Below, piece after piece: positions 26,330 to 35,556 of a DNA stretch of 64,000 nucleotides. Origin of the DNA: JAICMB01 sp035295125 (GTDB taxonomy: Bacteria; Acidobacteriota; Terriglobia; Bryobacterales; Bryobacteraceae). The stretch spans positions 31,194 to 95,193 of the forward strand of contig DATGJP010000045.1 in assembly GCA_035295125.1 (NCBI GenBank), in the 5' to 3' direction. A program made the position numbers and the translations under genes. Under the pieces are notes generated by a model, which did no database searches, was not told the DNA's origin, and saw nothing but the letters and a program-made list of their open reading frames with translations. The stretch's first letter is position 1. Each line of letters begins with the position of its first letter.

Positions 26330-26697
26330 CACAGATTCTTCACGAGTACCTGGCGGATGGCATTGTCGCTGAACATCCCTTCCGTCCGCAACGCGTATGC
26401 GCAATGCATCTCCAGGACGCCCTCGCCAAAAGTGATGCTCATTTCAGCGGGCGTCTTCACATTCTTCAGCTTGATCTTCTTCAGCCCTTCGCGCACTGCC
26501 TCTTTGCCCATGTCATCCAGGCAGATGGCGCGCAATGCCATATTGAGCCGATGGCAGGAAATATTGTTGATGAAGTTGAGCGCCTCGGCGTCGTTGCTGA
26601 TGCTCTCCCAATCCACTTCGTAGGGAATCGCTACGCCGCAGATCTCCTCGATCTCTTTTACTCGTTCAGGAAACGTGACTTCCTGGAGTTCTTTCAC
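26329..26697 (-). CDS. Conserved-looking hypothetical protein, 122 aa
   Basis: I do not recognise this protein. It is soluble, with no signal peptide, mildly acidic at the start (VKEIEEICGVAIPYEVDWES), and has a central CHRLNMALRAICLDD block and a C-terminal MHCAYALRTEGMFSDNAIRQ segment. Translational coupling to the downstream hydrolase (TGATG overlap) and codon use like the neighbours argue that it is real. The divergent carboxylase gene starts 79 nt upstream. Confidence 0.6.
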   Translation of the reverse strand: MKELQEVTFPERVKEIEEICGVAIPYEVDWESISNDAEALNFINNISCHRLNMALRAICLDDMGKEAVREGLKKIKLKNVKTPAEMSITFGEGVLEMHCAYALRTEGMFSDNAIRQVLVKNL

Positions 26698-26776
26698 CTT
26701 GCGTCTTTCGTCGAGACCATAGCCCCTTCAATATGACAGATCCCGATTCGCCCGTCATGCGTACAATGAATGGTTC

Positions 26777-28336
26777 GTGAGCTGGCAACCAGAAATCGAC
26801 GAGATCCGTCGGCGCGAGGAATTGGCGCGCCAGATGGGCGGCGCTGCCAACGTTGAGCGCCAACACACTGCAGGGCGCCTTACCGTACGCGAGCGTATCG
26901 ACCGCCTCCTTGACCCGGGCTCCTTCCATGAAGCCGGGGCCTTGGCCGGTCAGTCGAAGTACGACTCCGACGGGAACCTTGTCTCCTTCATTCCCTCGAA
27001 CTTTGTGGTCGGCAGCGGACGGATCGACGGCCGGCCTGTCGTGGTCGGAGGAGACGATTTCACCGTACGGGGCGGGGCGGCCGACGCGTCGATCGGCAAC
27101 AAGATGGGGCACGGCGAGAAACTGGCCCGTGGGCTTCGAATGCCCATCGTACGCCTCGTCGACGGCACCGGAGGCGGCGGCAGCGTCAAGACCATCGAGC
27201 AGATCGGCCGCACCTACGTACCCGCCAATCCCGCCTGGGACACCATTACGGCCATGCTCGGCGAAGTTCCGGTGGTCGGCGCATGCCTGGGCCCGGTAGC
27301 CGGACTCGGAGCGGTTCGCGTCGTCACGTCGCACTTCTCGTTAATGGTCCGGGGCGTCAGCCAGCTCTTCGTGGCGGGCCCGCCGGTGGTGGAGCGCGGC
27401 GTCGGTGAAAAGGTCACCAAAGAACAACTCGGCGGCCACGAAATTCACGCTCGCGGCAGCGGCGTCGTCGACAACGAAGTCGACACCGAAGAGGAGGCTT
27501 TCGCCACCATCCGGCGTTTTCTCTCGTACCTGCCTTCGAACGTCTGGCAAGCGCCGCCCTGCCTGCCTCCTACTGACGATCCCGGTCGCCGCGAGGAGGA
27601 ACTGCTCTCCATCATTCCGCGCGACCGGCGCCGGAGCTACGACGTACGTCGAATCCTCGGTCTCGTCCTCGATAGCGACTCGTTCTTCGAAATCGGGCGC
27701 TACTACGGCCGTCCCGTGGTGACCGGACTCGCGCGCCTGCACGGCTGCCCGGTCGGCATTATCGCGAACGATCCTCGCCAAGGCGGCGGAGCTCCAAACG
27801 TCGCGGCCTGCGACAAGATGATTCGCCTGGTGGATGTTTGCGATACGTTCCACATTCCCGTCGTCAACTTTGTCGACAATCCCGGGTTCCTCATCGGCAG
27901 CGCGGCCGAACGTGCCGGTACTGTTCGCGCCGGCGCCCGCGCGCTGGTCGCAATCTACCAGGCCACCATGCCGTGGATCTCCATCCTGATTCGACGATGC
28001 TACGGAGTCGCCGGCGCCGGACACGGCAATGCCCAGGCCCTGAACCTGCGGTATGGATGGCCATCCGGCGACTGGGGATCTCTCCCGATCGAAGGCGGCG
28101 TGCAGGCCGCTTACCGCCGCGATATCGAGTCCTCTCCAGACCCTGAAGCGCGGCGGCGCGAGATCGAAGAAAGCCTGAACCGCTTCCGCTCCCCGCTGCG
28201 CACCGCCGAAGCTTTCGGCATCGAAGAAATTATCGATCCCCGCGACACCCGTACGCTCCTCTGCGAATGGGTACAGGCTGCATACGCGCTGCTTCCGTCC
28301 GAGCTTGGCCCGAAAGCCCGAACCTGCCGTCCATGA
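26777..28336 (+). CDS. Acyl-CoA carboxylase carboxyltransferase (beta) subunit
   Basis: 519 residues from a GTG start. It transfers carboxyl from biotin to an acyl-CoA (propionyl-, methylcrotonyl- or similar). N-terminal block RREELARQMGGAANVERQH and GRLTVRERIDRLLDPGSFHE, glycine-rich oxyanion regions GDDFTVRGGAADASIGNK and FVDNPGFLIGSAAERAG, and the C-terminal RCYGVAGAGHGN match the family. No alpha (biotin carboxylase) subunit is nearby, so it must pair with one encoded elsewhere. The stop overlaps the next start (ATGA). Exact acyl-CoA specificity is uncertain. Confidence 0.9.
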   Translation: MSWQPEIDEIRRREELARQMGGAANVERQHTAGRLTVRERIDRLLDPGSFHEAGALAGQSKYDSDGNLVSFIPSNFVVGSGRIDGRPVVVGGDDFTVRGGAADASIGNKMGHGEKLARGLRMPIVRLVDGTGGGGSVKTIEQIGRTYVPANPAWDTITAMLGEVPVVGACLGPVAGLGAVRVVTSHFSLMVRGVSQLFVAGPPVVERGVGEKVTKEQLGGHEIHARGSGVVDNEVDTEEEAFATIRRFLSYLPSNVWQAPPCLPPTDDPGRREEELLSIIPRDRRRSYDVRRILGLVLDSDSFFEIGRYYGRPVVTGLARLHGCPVGIIANDPRQGGGAPNVAACDKMIRLVDVCDTFHIPVVNFVDNPGFLIGSAAERAGTVRAGARALVAIYQATMPWISILIRRCYGVAGAGHGNAQALNLRYGWPSGDWGSLPIEGGVQAAYRRDIESSPDPEARRREIEESLNRFRSPLRTAEAFGIEEIIDPRDTRTLLCEWVQAAYALLPSELGPKARTCRP

Positions 28337-28935
28337 CTACGAATCGCATCGAGGCATTCAGCGACGGCGTGCTCGCCATCATCATCACCATCATGGTGCT
28401 GGAATTGAAGCAGCCCGCCGGAACCAGCCTTGCTGCTCTGGAGGGCCTCGTGCCAGTCTTCCTAAGCTACATCCTCAGCTTTGTCTATGTCGGCATTTAC
28501 TGGAACAATCACCATCACCTGCTGCACGCCACGGAGCGCGTGAGCGCGGGCGTCCTGTGGGCCAATTTGCACCTGCTGTTCTGGCTCTCACTCTTCCCCT
28601 TCGCGACCGCCTGGCTTGGCTCCGGTCATATCCAGCCAATCCCGACCGCGTTCTACGGGTCGATCCTGCTGATGGCTGCGATCGCGTGGTTTGTCCTGCA
28701 GTGCGCGATCATTGCGAACGAAGGCCGCCAATCCGTCGTCGCCATTGCCCTGGGTCGCGACTGGAAGGGTAAGCTCTCTCCAGTAATCTACCTGGTGGCG
28801 ATTGCTGTGGCCTTCGTGAATCCAATTATTTCGAATGTACTTTACTCGTTCGTCGCGCTGCTCTGGTTCATTCCCGACCGCCGCATAGAGCGGGCGTTGA
28901 AAGCCAATGCGGCAGGCGAAGTAAAGCGCAGTTAG
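28333..28935 (+). CDS. TMEM175-like (DUF1211) membrane protein
   Basis: 200 residues started at ATG 28333 (4-nt overlap with the carboxylase); the upstream extension to 28267 would lie inside that gene. The RIEAFSDGVLAIIITIMVLE opening is the TMEM175 signature with the FSD motif in the first membrane helix; six hydrophobic segments follow. Bacterial TMEM175 proteins are potassium-permeable channels. The 3' half lies opposite the open frame of the convergent CPBP protease gene. Confidence 0.85.
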   Translation: MTTNRIEAFSDGVLAIIITIMVLELKQPAGTSLAALEGLVPVFLSYILSFVYVGIYWNNHHHLLHATERVSAGVLWANLHLLFWLSLFPFATAWLGSGHIQPIPTAFYGSILLMAAIAWFVLQCAIIANEGRQSVVAIALGRDWKGKLSPVIYLVAIAVAFVNPIISNVLYSFVALLWFIPDRRIERALKANAAGEVKRS

Positions 28936-29652
28936 GCACAGGAAGGTAACCGTCAGCCGGGTCGCCGGCGAGTCGTGCGACCACACGAAGTGAGGCATGT
29001 TGTTTACGGCCGCGTGCATGAGCATTGTAAGCAGCAAGCTGCCATTGGTCCGCAGGTATAGCCATCCGAATGCAACGGAAAGCGCCGTTACGCCAAGCGC
29101 CCACAAGGGAAACGATTGTCCATATTCCGCGTTTCCTGGAACGGCGAGGAAAAACAACGGCAGGTGCCAAAGGGCCCATGCCACGCCTACGAGCACGCTG
29201 CCAATCGCAAGTCCAAAACGCTCCGCGAGTCGAGGCAGGGCGAAGCCGCGCCAGCCGATCTCCTCGCCCGCTTGGAACGGTGTTGAGAGGATGATGGCGA
29301 AGACGACCATCGCAGGGGTGTTTGGCCCGATCGACAGCCATGACCCGCCGATCCAGCGATACGTGAGCGCAACGGCGAGCCTGATGCAGCCCATAAAGCT
29401 CAGCGCAAACACGTACCATCTCACGCCTATCCGCCATCGGGTCAACCCCTGAACCACCCGCACCCGATCCGCTTGCGACATCAGCGCGAGTGACACTCCG
29501 GCGGGCGCCATGGTTCCCAGAAAACCGAGCACCCCGGCCAGCGTTAGTACCAGGTCGCCGGAACCTGCCGTGCGTACAACTGCAACGGCCGCAAGAAAAA
29601 ACGCCCACGAAACAACAAATGTGACGGCGAAAAACCTGCCCAAGGGCCCCAC
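28588..29652 (-). CDS. CPBP family intramembrane metalloprotease with antisense C-terminal extension
   Basis: The CAAX/bacteriocin-processing protease core is clear: AGEEIGWRGFALPRL (EExxxR), WALWHLPLFFLAVPG (second His motif) and MLMHAAVNN (third), with several membrane helices. The natural domain ends around residue 240 (LTALYFACR, near 28930). The frame then stays open for about 115 more codons, exactly opposite the TMEM175 gene, and that tail is hydrophilic and unlike the family. Either the stop was lost or readthrough adds a tail. It starts 9 nt after the sigma factor stop, so it belongs to that operon. Confidence 0.75.
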   Translation of the reverse strand: MGPLGRFFAVTFVVSWAFFLAAVAVVRTAGSGDLVLTLAGVLGFLGTMAPAGVSLALMSQADRVRVVQGLTRWRIGVRWYVFALSFMGCIRLAVALTYRWIGGSWLSIGPNTPAMVVFAIILSTPFQAGEEIGWRGFALPRLAERFGLAIGSVLVGVAWALWHLPLFFLAVPGNAEYGQSFPLWALGVTALSVAFGWLYLRTNGSLLLTMLMHAAVNNMPHFVWSHDSPATRLTVTFLCLTALYFACRIGFQRPLYAAVGNEPEQRDERVKYIRNNWIHEGHSNRHQVDYWRELTLPVATQGNGDDGLAAFVRNDRALQDKPRDRSHQQDRPVERGRDWLDMTGAKPGGREGEE

Positions 29653-29661
29653 GTGGATGAA

Positions 29662-30933
29662 TTACGATTTCGCTCCGCCGGGAGTTCCATGAATTGAGGC
29701 GTGCCGCCGCTGCAAAAACCGACGGACCGCCGGGTCGCGCTCCAGCCCGATCGCCATCTCGTAGGCCGCGCGTGCCTCGTCGCGCATTCCCGCGCGAGCC
29801 AGCAAATCGGCACGTGCTGCCCAATACGACTGGTACTCCGCGATCCGTGCATCGCCGCTCAATTCCCGCATCGCCTCGAGCCCGGCCGCGGCGCCGCTCA
29901 ACTCCGCAATTGCCACGGCCCGATTGATGGCGACCACCGGCGACCCGGTAATGGCCGCCAACACATCGTAAAGCTGCACCACCGCCGCCCAGTTGGCTTC
30001 GCCGGTTCGCCGACGATAGACGTGCGCGGACTGCAAGGCGCCCTCAACCTGATATCTCCCGATCGAACCCAGCGTGCTGGCGCGGAGGAGAAACCCCTCG
30101 GCTTCTTCGATGCCCCCCCAATCCCACGCCGCCAGATCCTGCTCGGCGAAGGGGACGTACTCACCTTCAGGATCGCGCCGCGCCCGCCGCCTCGCCTCGG
30201 CGTGAAGAATCAGGGCCAGGAGACCCAACGCCTCCGCTTCCTCCGGCAACATCTCGACCACCAGGCGCGCGAGGAAGATGGCTTCCTCTGTGAGGTCGCG
30301 ACGGACCACGTCATTCCCGCCCGCTTCGGTCCAACCCTCGGTGTATGCCGCGTATACCGCATCCAGCACCGCTTCGATACGGCCGGGAAGTTCGTCGCGG
30401 TCTGGAATGCGAAACGGAATACCCGCCTGCCGGATCTTGTCTTTCGCACGCACCAGCCGCTTGCTCATGGCCGTCGGGGATGTGAGGAAGGACGAAGCAA
30501 TCACCTTGGCATCCAGTCCCAGCACCACCTGCAGCATCAACGGAGCCCGGATGCTCGCTTCAATCGCCGGGTGCGCGCACGTAAACATCAGCGCGAGCCG
30601 CTGGTCGGGAATGGTTATTTCCATGCCGGTATGCAATTCCGGCGACAGCATCTTCAGGTCTGGAGCGGCAAGCTCGTGCCGCCGCAGCCCCCGGTCGCGA
30701 TCGATGATCCGACGCCGCGCCACCGTCAATAGCCAGCCTTCCGGATTCGAAGGGCAGCCGGTTCGCGGCCAATCGGCTAGCGCGGAGGTGAAAGCCTCGG
30801 AAAGAGCGTCTTCGGCCACTGAGACATCGCGTGCGCGCGCCGCCAGGAAGGCGATGAGCTTGCCATAACTCCGGCGAGCCACCGCCTCGGCCACGCTGCG
30901 CGCGTCTCCGCCGGCCTCAAGCGATTGGCTCAT
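29662..30933 (-). CDS. ECF sigma factor with C-terminal TPR/DUF6596 region (ECF42-like)
   Basis: 423 residues. Sigma region 2 (ARRSYGKLIAFLAARARDVSVAEDALSEAF) and region 4 (VIASSFLTSPTAMSKRLVRAK) occupy the first 180 residues. A long C-terminal extension (IRQAGIPFRIPDRDELPGR through the TPR-like repeats) is typical of the ECF42 group, whose genes lie beside DGPF (YCII-related) genes, as here. In that group the C-terminal extension, rather than an anti-sigma factor, is thought to control activity. The start overlaps the RibD/DHFR gene by 17 nt. Confidence 0.88.
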   Translation of the reverse strand: MSQSLEAGGDARSVAEAVARRSYGKLIAFLAARARDVSVAEDALSEAFTSALADWPRTGCPSNPEGWLLTVARRRIIDRDRGLRRHELAAPDLKMLSPELHTGMEITIPDQRLALMFTCAHPAIEASIRAPLMLQVVLGLDAKVIASSFLTSPTAMSKRLVRAKDKIRQAGIPFRIPDRDELPGRIEAVLDAVYAAYTEGWTEAGGNDVVRRDLTEEAIFLARLVVEMLPEEAEALGLLALILHAEARRRARRDPEGEYVPFAEQDLAAWDWGGIEEAEGFLLRASTLGSIGRYQVEGALQSAHVYRRRTGEANWAAVVQLYDVLAAITGSPVVAINRAVAIAELSGAAAGLEAMRELSGDARIAEYQSYWAARADLLARAGMRDEARAAYEMAIGLERDPAVRRFLQRRHASIHGTPGGAKS

Positions 30934-31477
30934 AGCACAGGAAGACGTTGCCGTTTCCGAACACCCGCGAGCTCATGAGCTTGAGGCTCAGCCGGTCGAG
31001 CATGCCCTCAAACAAACTGCGGCCGTGGCCGAGCGCGACGGGGTTTAGAACGATCTGATACTCATCGATCAGCCGCTCCTGCGAAAGCTGCGAGACGATG
31101 CTGCCGCTGCCCATAATCACCAGGTCCGGCCCGTCCTCAGCCTTCATTTTCCGGACCGCTCCGGCCATATCCTCTTTGATGAGTGTCGTGTTCGCCCATG
31201 TCACCTCGTTGAGCGTTCTCGAAAACACAATCTTGGACAATTGATTCATGCGTTCGGCGACGCCCGGGCTATTCTTCGCCGCCATCGGGGTTGGCCAGTA
31301 TCCGGCCATCATCTGATACGTGGCCCTCCCGAATACCAGCACGCCGCCACCCTTGGCATTGCTCTCGGTGAACGCTGCCCATTCGGCATCATGCTTGTGG
31401 GCCCAGCTCATATCGCTCTTGGCGTCGACGAAACATCCATCGAGGGAAACGTTATTGAATACGAGTAGCTTTCTCAT
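30917..31477 (-). CDS. Dihydrofolate reductase/RibD C-terminal family protein
   Basis: 186 residues from ATG 31477, which overlaps the DGPF gene stop by 4 nt. The longer frame to 31609 would overlap that gene needlessly. MRKLLVFNNVSLDGCFVDAK, VLVFGRATYQMMAGYWPT and LVIMGSGSIVSQL fit the RibD C-terminal (DHFR-like) fold, a nucleotide-cofactor reductase family whose members beside sigma factors have no assigned substrate. Middle gene of the DGPF-RibD-sigma operon. Confidence 0.85.
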   Translation of the reverse strand: MRKLLVFNNVSLDGCFVDAKSDMSWAHKHDAEWAAFTESNAKGGGVLVFGRATYQMMAGYWPTPMAAKNSPGVAERMNQLSKIVFSRTLNEVTWANTTLIKEDMAGAVRKMKAEDGPDLVIMGSGSIVSQLSQERLIDEYQIVLNPVALGHGRSLFEGMLDRLSLKLMSSRVFGNGNVFLCYEPIA

Positions 31478-31890
31478 TTCGCCTCCGGTTTGGGCTCTCG
31501 AGCGATCTCGTCGAGGAACTGGCCGATGTCCCTGGTCAGGAACGTACCTTCCCGAACGGGACGAACCTCGACGATGCCGTGCAGCGAAGTGGGCGACCGG
31601 GCGGCCCACGAAAGCGCTGCGTCCAGGTCGGGAACTTCAATTACATGAAAACCGCCCAACTGCTCTTTTGAATCCGCATAAGGCCCGTCGAGCACTTGTG
31701 TCTTGTTGTCCCTGATCCGTACTGTTGTGGATGCCGACGTCGGCTCCAGCCCGTGGCTCAACTTCAGCACGCCCGCTTGCGCCATTGCCTGCATGAAGGC
31801 TTTATAGGCGCCCAACCAGTGCTCCTGCTCCGCGCGGGTCAGTTCGTGCCAGCCGGCCTCAACGACATAATCCAACAAAATGTATTTCAT
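31474..31890 (-). CDS. YCII-related DGPF-domain protein
   Basis: 138 residues with the hallmark LDGPYADSKEQLGGFHVIEV (DGPF motif, here DGPY). These small proteins accompany ECF42-type sigma factors and are often among their targets. It is first in the operon and an upstream promoter is expected between 31891 and about 31950; I could not pick one confidently. The alpha/beta ferredoxin-like fold suggests a small-molecule role, not proven. Confidence 0.85.
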   Translation of the reverse strand: MKYILLDYVVEAGWHELTRAEQEHWLGAYKAFMQAMAQAGVLKLSHGLEPTSASTTVRIRDNKTQVLDGPYADSKEQLGGFHVIEVPDLDAALSWAARSPTSLHGIVEVRPVREGTFLTRDIGQFLDEIAREPKPEAK

Positions 31891-32000
31891 CTGGAATCTC
31901 CTTATTGGCGAGCATCCTGCTCAGCCACTACAATGTCGACCGGGCATCGCCCGTTTGGACATCCCGCAAGAAGCTTTTTGTGATGAATGAAACAAGGTGG

Positions 32001-32051
32001 GGTGCAGGCGGTTTCGCCTGTCCTTTCTCGGTGAGGCCCAAAGGCAGGCTG
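32001..32051 (+). repeat. About 50-nt palindromic intergenic repeat, family 1, copy A
   Basis: GCAGGCGGTTTCGCCTGT is followed by CCTTTCTCGGTGAG and a CAAAGGCAGGCTG tail. The same string, with few differences, occurs inverted at 52396-52445, and the palindromic core also at 19786-19803. It sits in the 257-nt gap between the DGPF gene and the VWFA gene; nothing else is seen in that gap. Confidence 0.75.
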
Positions 32052-32147
32052 AGTGACTGCTCCACCCCTCCACAGCGTGCCGCACCTGGAGTTTTCGACC
32101 GTCTCTTTGAATACTTGAAGAATACCAAGGCCGAAAACGGGACGCGG

Positions 32148-33119
32148 TTAATTCCGGTAATATCCCTCCCGAGCCCGCACCCGCCACTCTTTCGGCCGCA
32201 GAGCCCCAGACGCAGCCAGTGACACCTGAATATGGCAAAACGTCCCAGACGGCTTCTGTTCCGAAGGCTGATAGCCGATCGTATAACGCGAGCGCAAATC
32301 GTCGATCAACTCCGCCAGACGTTCCTCCACGCGTTTGCCGCCCAGGCCGATTGCTTCGCCGCCGGTAAGTTCGGCGTACTTGTGCGCATCGCCTGGAGGA
32401 TGCGAGTGCCGGAGAGGAGCTTCGACGGCCATGATCGGTCCCGCCCACAGCAGCGCAGCTGAACTCCGAAGCAACATCGGCGCCACTACCGCTCCCGCTT
32501 CGTGAAGTTCTCGAATCGCCTCGCTCTCGGTGTGTACGGTCCGTCCAGTGGCGACGTTCGGCAGATTGTCGGTGAGCCAGATCACCACGCGCCTACCGGA
32601 CGGACCGCCCGACGTCCTAAGCAACTCCGCGGCTTCCCAAACGGCCTCATTGAAATATGCGCCGCCGGGCTCATGCTCGGTGGACGCCTGCCTGATCGCG
32701 GCAGCCGTTCTTCCGCGATCCGTTGTGAACCCGTCGATCACGCGGCCATGCGCCGCATATACCATCACCGCGACCTCATCGGCCGGCTTCAGATGTGCCA
32801 GGGCCGATTGCGCGCCCTCCGCCAGCCGCTTGAGCACCGCCTGTGAGGTGTCGGTCATATCGAAGAGCATTACGATGGAAAGCGGCAGTTCGTCGCGACT
32901 GAAGAACGCGATCGTCTGCGGCTTGCCATCCTCGAAGACCTGCAGGTCCTCCCGCCGCAATGCCGCCGTCGACGTGTTGGTCTTCCTCTGCACCACCTGA
33001 ACGTCCAGCAGCACGAGCTCCGACGTTGTTCGAAACACCGCCGTCCCGTCCTGGCCGAACGCCGTCACAGCCGCAAAAGCGCACGTCAAGGCAACGCGCG
33101 CCTGAGCTTGCGAAAACAC
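32148..33119 (-). CDS. VWFA-related domain protein, acidobacterial type
   Basis: 323 residues from a GTG start directly abutting the ADOP stop (TAAGTG). Signal peptide-like N-terminus, then FRTTSELVLLDVQVV and REDLQVFEDGKPQTIAFFS, the fixed opening of the 'VWFA-related acidobacterial domain' family, and LSIVMLFDMTDTS in place of the classical DxSxS metal site (DMTDTS keeps the spacing). It ends with YTIGYQPSEQKPSGTFCHI. Role unknown; translational linkage with the ADOP permease suggests a shared export or envelope function. Confidence 0.88.
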   Translation of the reverse strand: MFSQAQARVALTCAFAAVTAFGQDGTAVFRTTSELVLLDVQVVQRKTNTSTAALRREDLQVFEDGKPQTIAFFSRDELPLSIVMLFDMTDTSQAVLKRLAEGAQSALAHLKPADEVAVMVYAAHGRVIDGFTTDRGRTAAAIRQASTEHEPGGAYFNEAVWEAAELLRTSGGPSGRRVVIWLTDNLPNVATGRTVHTESEAIRELHEAGAVVAPMLLRSSAALLWAGPIMAVEAPLRHSHPPGDAHKYAELTGGEAIGLGGKRVEERLAELIDDLRSRYTIGYQPSEQKPSGTFCHIQVSLAASGALRPKEWRVRAREGYYRN

Positions 33120-35534
33120 TTACTCCTCCCGCAACAACCTCAAAGGCGACAACGACAGGGCCCGCTGCGCCGGAATCCACGTCGCCACCAGGCCCATCAC
33201 GAGCATGGCCATAACGACGCCAACCAACACCAAAGGATCCCGCGGAGTCGCCTGATAAACAATCGCCGCCAGCACCTTGCTGGCCAGAATTCCCAGCACC
33301 AAACCCACCGCCGAACCCAATGCGAGAAGCTTAAATGCCCGGCCCAGCGCGGCCTGCAACACCTGTTCCGGCTTTGCGCCGATCGCGATGCGTATTCCCA
33401 ATTCCTTTAGCCGGCGGCTCACGGAATAGGCAGCCATTCCAAAGATCCCGGTTATCGCCAGCATTGCGCCCATCACGCCCAGTACACCCAACGAGATGGT
33501 CGCCATGCGGGCTGGAAATAAGAGGATATCCATCGCCTTAAAACGTGTTTGGATGAAGATCGGCAGACCCGGATCCAGTTGCCGTATTGAGCCTCGGATC
33601 GATGCCGCGAGGCTTTGCGGATCGCGCTCGGAGCGCACTACCAGCCAAGTCGAGCTGGACGGTGATTGGAGAATGGGACGAAACATCACCGACTGCGGAC
33701 TCTCCGTCAAGCTGGTGTATTTACCGTCTTCGACAATTCCCACCACCTGGATCCGCTTCCCGCTCGCAAACTTGTAGTATCGGCCCACGGCGTTGGCTTC
33801 GGACCCGAAGACTTTGCGCGCGAACTGCCGGTTGACGACCGCCACAGGCGGCGTGTTCTTGTCCTCATGGGCGGTAAATGTTCTCCCGGACAGCAGGGTG
33901 GTTCCCGCGGCATGCAGATACTCGGGAGATACGTTGAAGATCAGGGCATCTACCAGCACGTTTGCCGGCCGCAGGTCCGAGGCAGTGTCGGCAAATACGT
34001 TCGAGTCGCTGCCGCCATCACTCAGCGGCACAGCGTCGGCGAGGCCGACGGCCTCCACGCCCGGAATCGTCTTAACCGCGTCGGCCATCTGCTTTTGCAT
34101 CGCGGGTATCTGTTCGCCCCGGTAGCCGGCCATCGTGAGATCGGTATCCACGAGCAGAGTATTCTCGACGTCGAAGCCGAAGCCGGAGTGCAGCGAGTGC
34201 GCCAGCCCGCGTACCGCGACCAACGAGGATGTCACCAGCACGGCGCAGATCGCGATTTGCGCTGCGAGCAACAAATCGCGCAGGGTCAGCCGCCGGCCAA
34301 CAGCCGACGATCCGGATTTGATGATCTGGTATGGGTCGACCCGGAGCACCTGTCGTGCCGGAACAATGCTGAACAGAATCCCGCTCACCAACGCCAGCGC
34401 CACCGCGATCCCATAGACGTTCGCGTCCGGATTTACAGGTACGTGGATCGGATACCGTGAAAACGGCTGCCAGGCGCTGAGGGCGCGCAGGAGCGCGATG
34501 CTGCCGAGCAGACCGGCAACCCCTCCGATCAGCGCGATTGAGCCCGCTTCCACCAGCAATGGCCGGAGAACCCGGTTACGGTTCGCTCCAAGGGCCAGCC
34601 GCAGCGCAACGTCGCGCGAGCGGTCCGCCGCGCGTGCGGCAAACAGGCTTCCAAGGTTCGCGCACGCTGCCAGCAAAATCAGCCCCGACAGCAGCATCAG
34701 CGCGGCCATAAACGCCTGTACCGGCGGGCCCAGGAAATCGCCGTAAAGGCTCGGGTTCGCCAGCGTGAACGTCATGTTCCCGTCGTCTTTGGGATAGCTG
34801 TGCTCCAGATCCCGGCCGATCGAGTTCAGGTCCGCCGTGGCCTGCTCGCGCGTGATCCCCGGCTTCAGCCTTCCCACCACCTGGAACAGTGCGTGATTCC
34901 CTCGTTCCTTGGTGAAGTCTGAACCGGAGATCTGCTCGTTATTGACAAGCGGCAGGAACAGGCCGGGCGAGAAGAACAACACCGTGCCGTGGAATCCCGG
35001 CGACGCCACACCGATGATGGTGAACGGATGCTTGTTGATCTGCACCGTCCGTCCCACCACACTACGATCGTCTTGAAACCGCGTGTGCCAGTATTCATAG
35101 GTGAGCACGATATAGGGAGCGCTGTTCGGCCCGTGTTCGTCCGATGCATGGAAGAAACGTCCGAGGTACGGCTGCAGACCCAGTGCGTCGAAGTAGTTTC
35201 CGCTCACCTCTTCGGTCCAGGCGCGCGACGGGGTATCGCCGGTGTCCAGGCCGGCGAGCGTGATGTTGCTCGCCGCCAGTCCATCGAAGCTGCGATTGCG
35301 ATCGCGCAGGTCGACGTAGTCGGGATAGGATTGCTGGCCGTCCTTGGCGCGCCCCCGCTCGAGCATGACAAGGCTCTCTGCCCGCGGCACACTGAGCGGC
35401 CGCAGGATTAGCCCATTCATGACACTGAAAACAACCGCATTGGCGCCGATCCCCATTGCCAGCGTTAAGATCGCGGCAATGCTGAACCCCGGAGATTTGC
35501 GTAATGCCCTGAAACTACAGCGAATGTCGTGCAT
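33120..35534 (-). CDS. ADOP-type orphan ABC permease
   Basis: 804 residues with the duplicated MacB/FtsX plan: SPGFSIAAILTLAMGIGANA in the first helix, periplasmic core, helices around 275-420, second periplasmic core, and LKELGIRIAIGAKPEQVLQ with PAQRALSLSPLRLLREE at the end. No ATPase adjacent. The VWFA gene follows without a gap. It is divergent from another ADOP gene, with a palindromic element between them. Confidence 0.9.
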   Translation of the reverse strand: MHDIRCSFRALRKSPGFSIAAILTLAMGIGANAVVFSVMNGLILRPLSVPRAESLVMLERGRAKDGQQSYPDYVDLRDRNRSFDGLAASNITLAGLDTGDTPSRAWTEEVSGNYFDALGLQPYLGRFFHASDEHGPNSAPYIVLTYEYWHTRFQDDRSVVGRTVQINKHPFTIIGVASPGFHGTVLFFSPGLFLPLVNNEQISGSDFTKERGNHALFQVVGRLKPGITREQATADLNSIGRDLEHSYPKDDGNMTFTLANPSLYGDFLGPPVQAFMAALMLLSGLILLAACANLGSLFAARAADRSRDVALRLALGANRNRVLRPLLVEAGSIALIGGVAGLLGSIALLRALSAWQPFSRYPIHVPVNPDANVYGIAVALALVSGILFSIVPARQVLRVDPYQIIKSGSSAVGRRLTLRDLLLAAQIAICAVLVTSSLVAVRGLAHSLHSGFGFDVENTLLVDTDLTMAGYRGEQIPAMQKQMADAVKTIPGVEAVGLADAVPLSDGGSDSNVFADTASDLRPANVLVDALIFNVSPEYLHAAGTTLLSGRTFTAHEDKNTPPVAVVNRQFARKVFGSEANAVGRYYKFASGKRIQVVGIVEDGKYTSLTESPQSVMFRPILQSPSSSTWLVVRSERDPQSLAASIRGSIRQLDPGLPIFIQTRFKAMDILLFPARMATISLGVLGVMGAMLAITGIFGMAAYSVSRRLKELGIRIAIGAKPEQVLQAALGRAFKLLALGSAVGLVLGILASKVLAAIVYQATPRDPLVLVGVVMAMLVMGLVATWIPAQRALSLSPLRLLREE

Positions 35535-35556
35535 TTTCGTAGCCCCTCAACTAACA

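Noticed and set aside
29701..30732. 343-codon forward frame over the ECF sigma gene
   Set aside because: The reverse frame has sigma regions 2 and 4; the forward product has no recognisable features.
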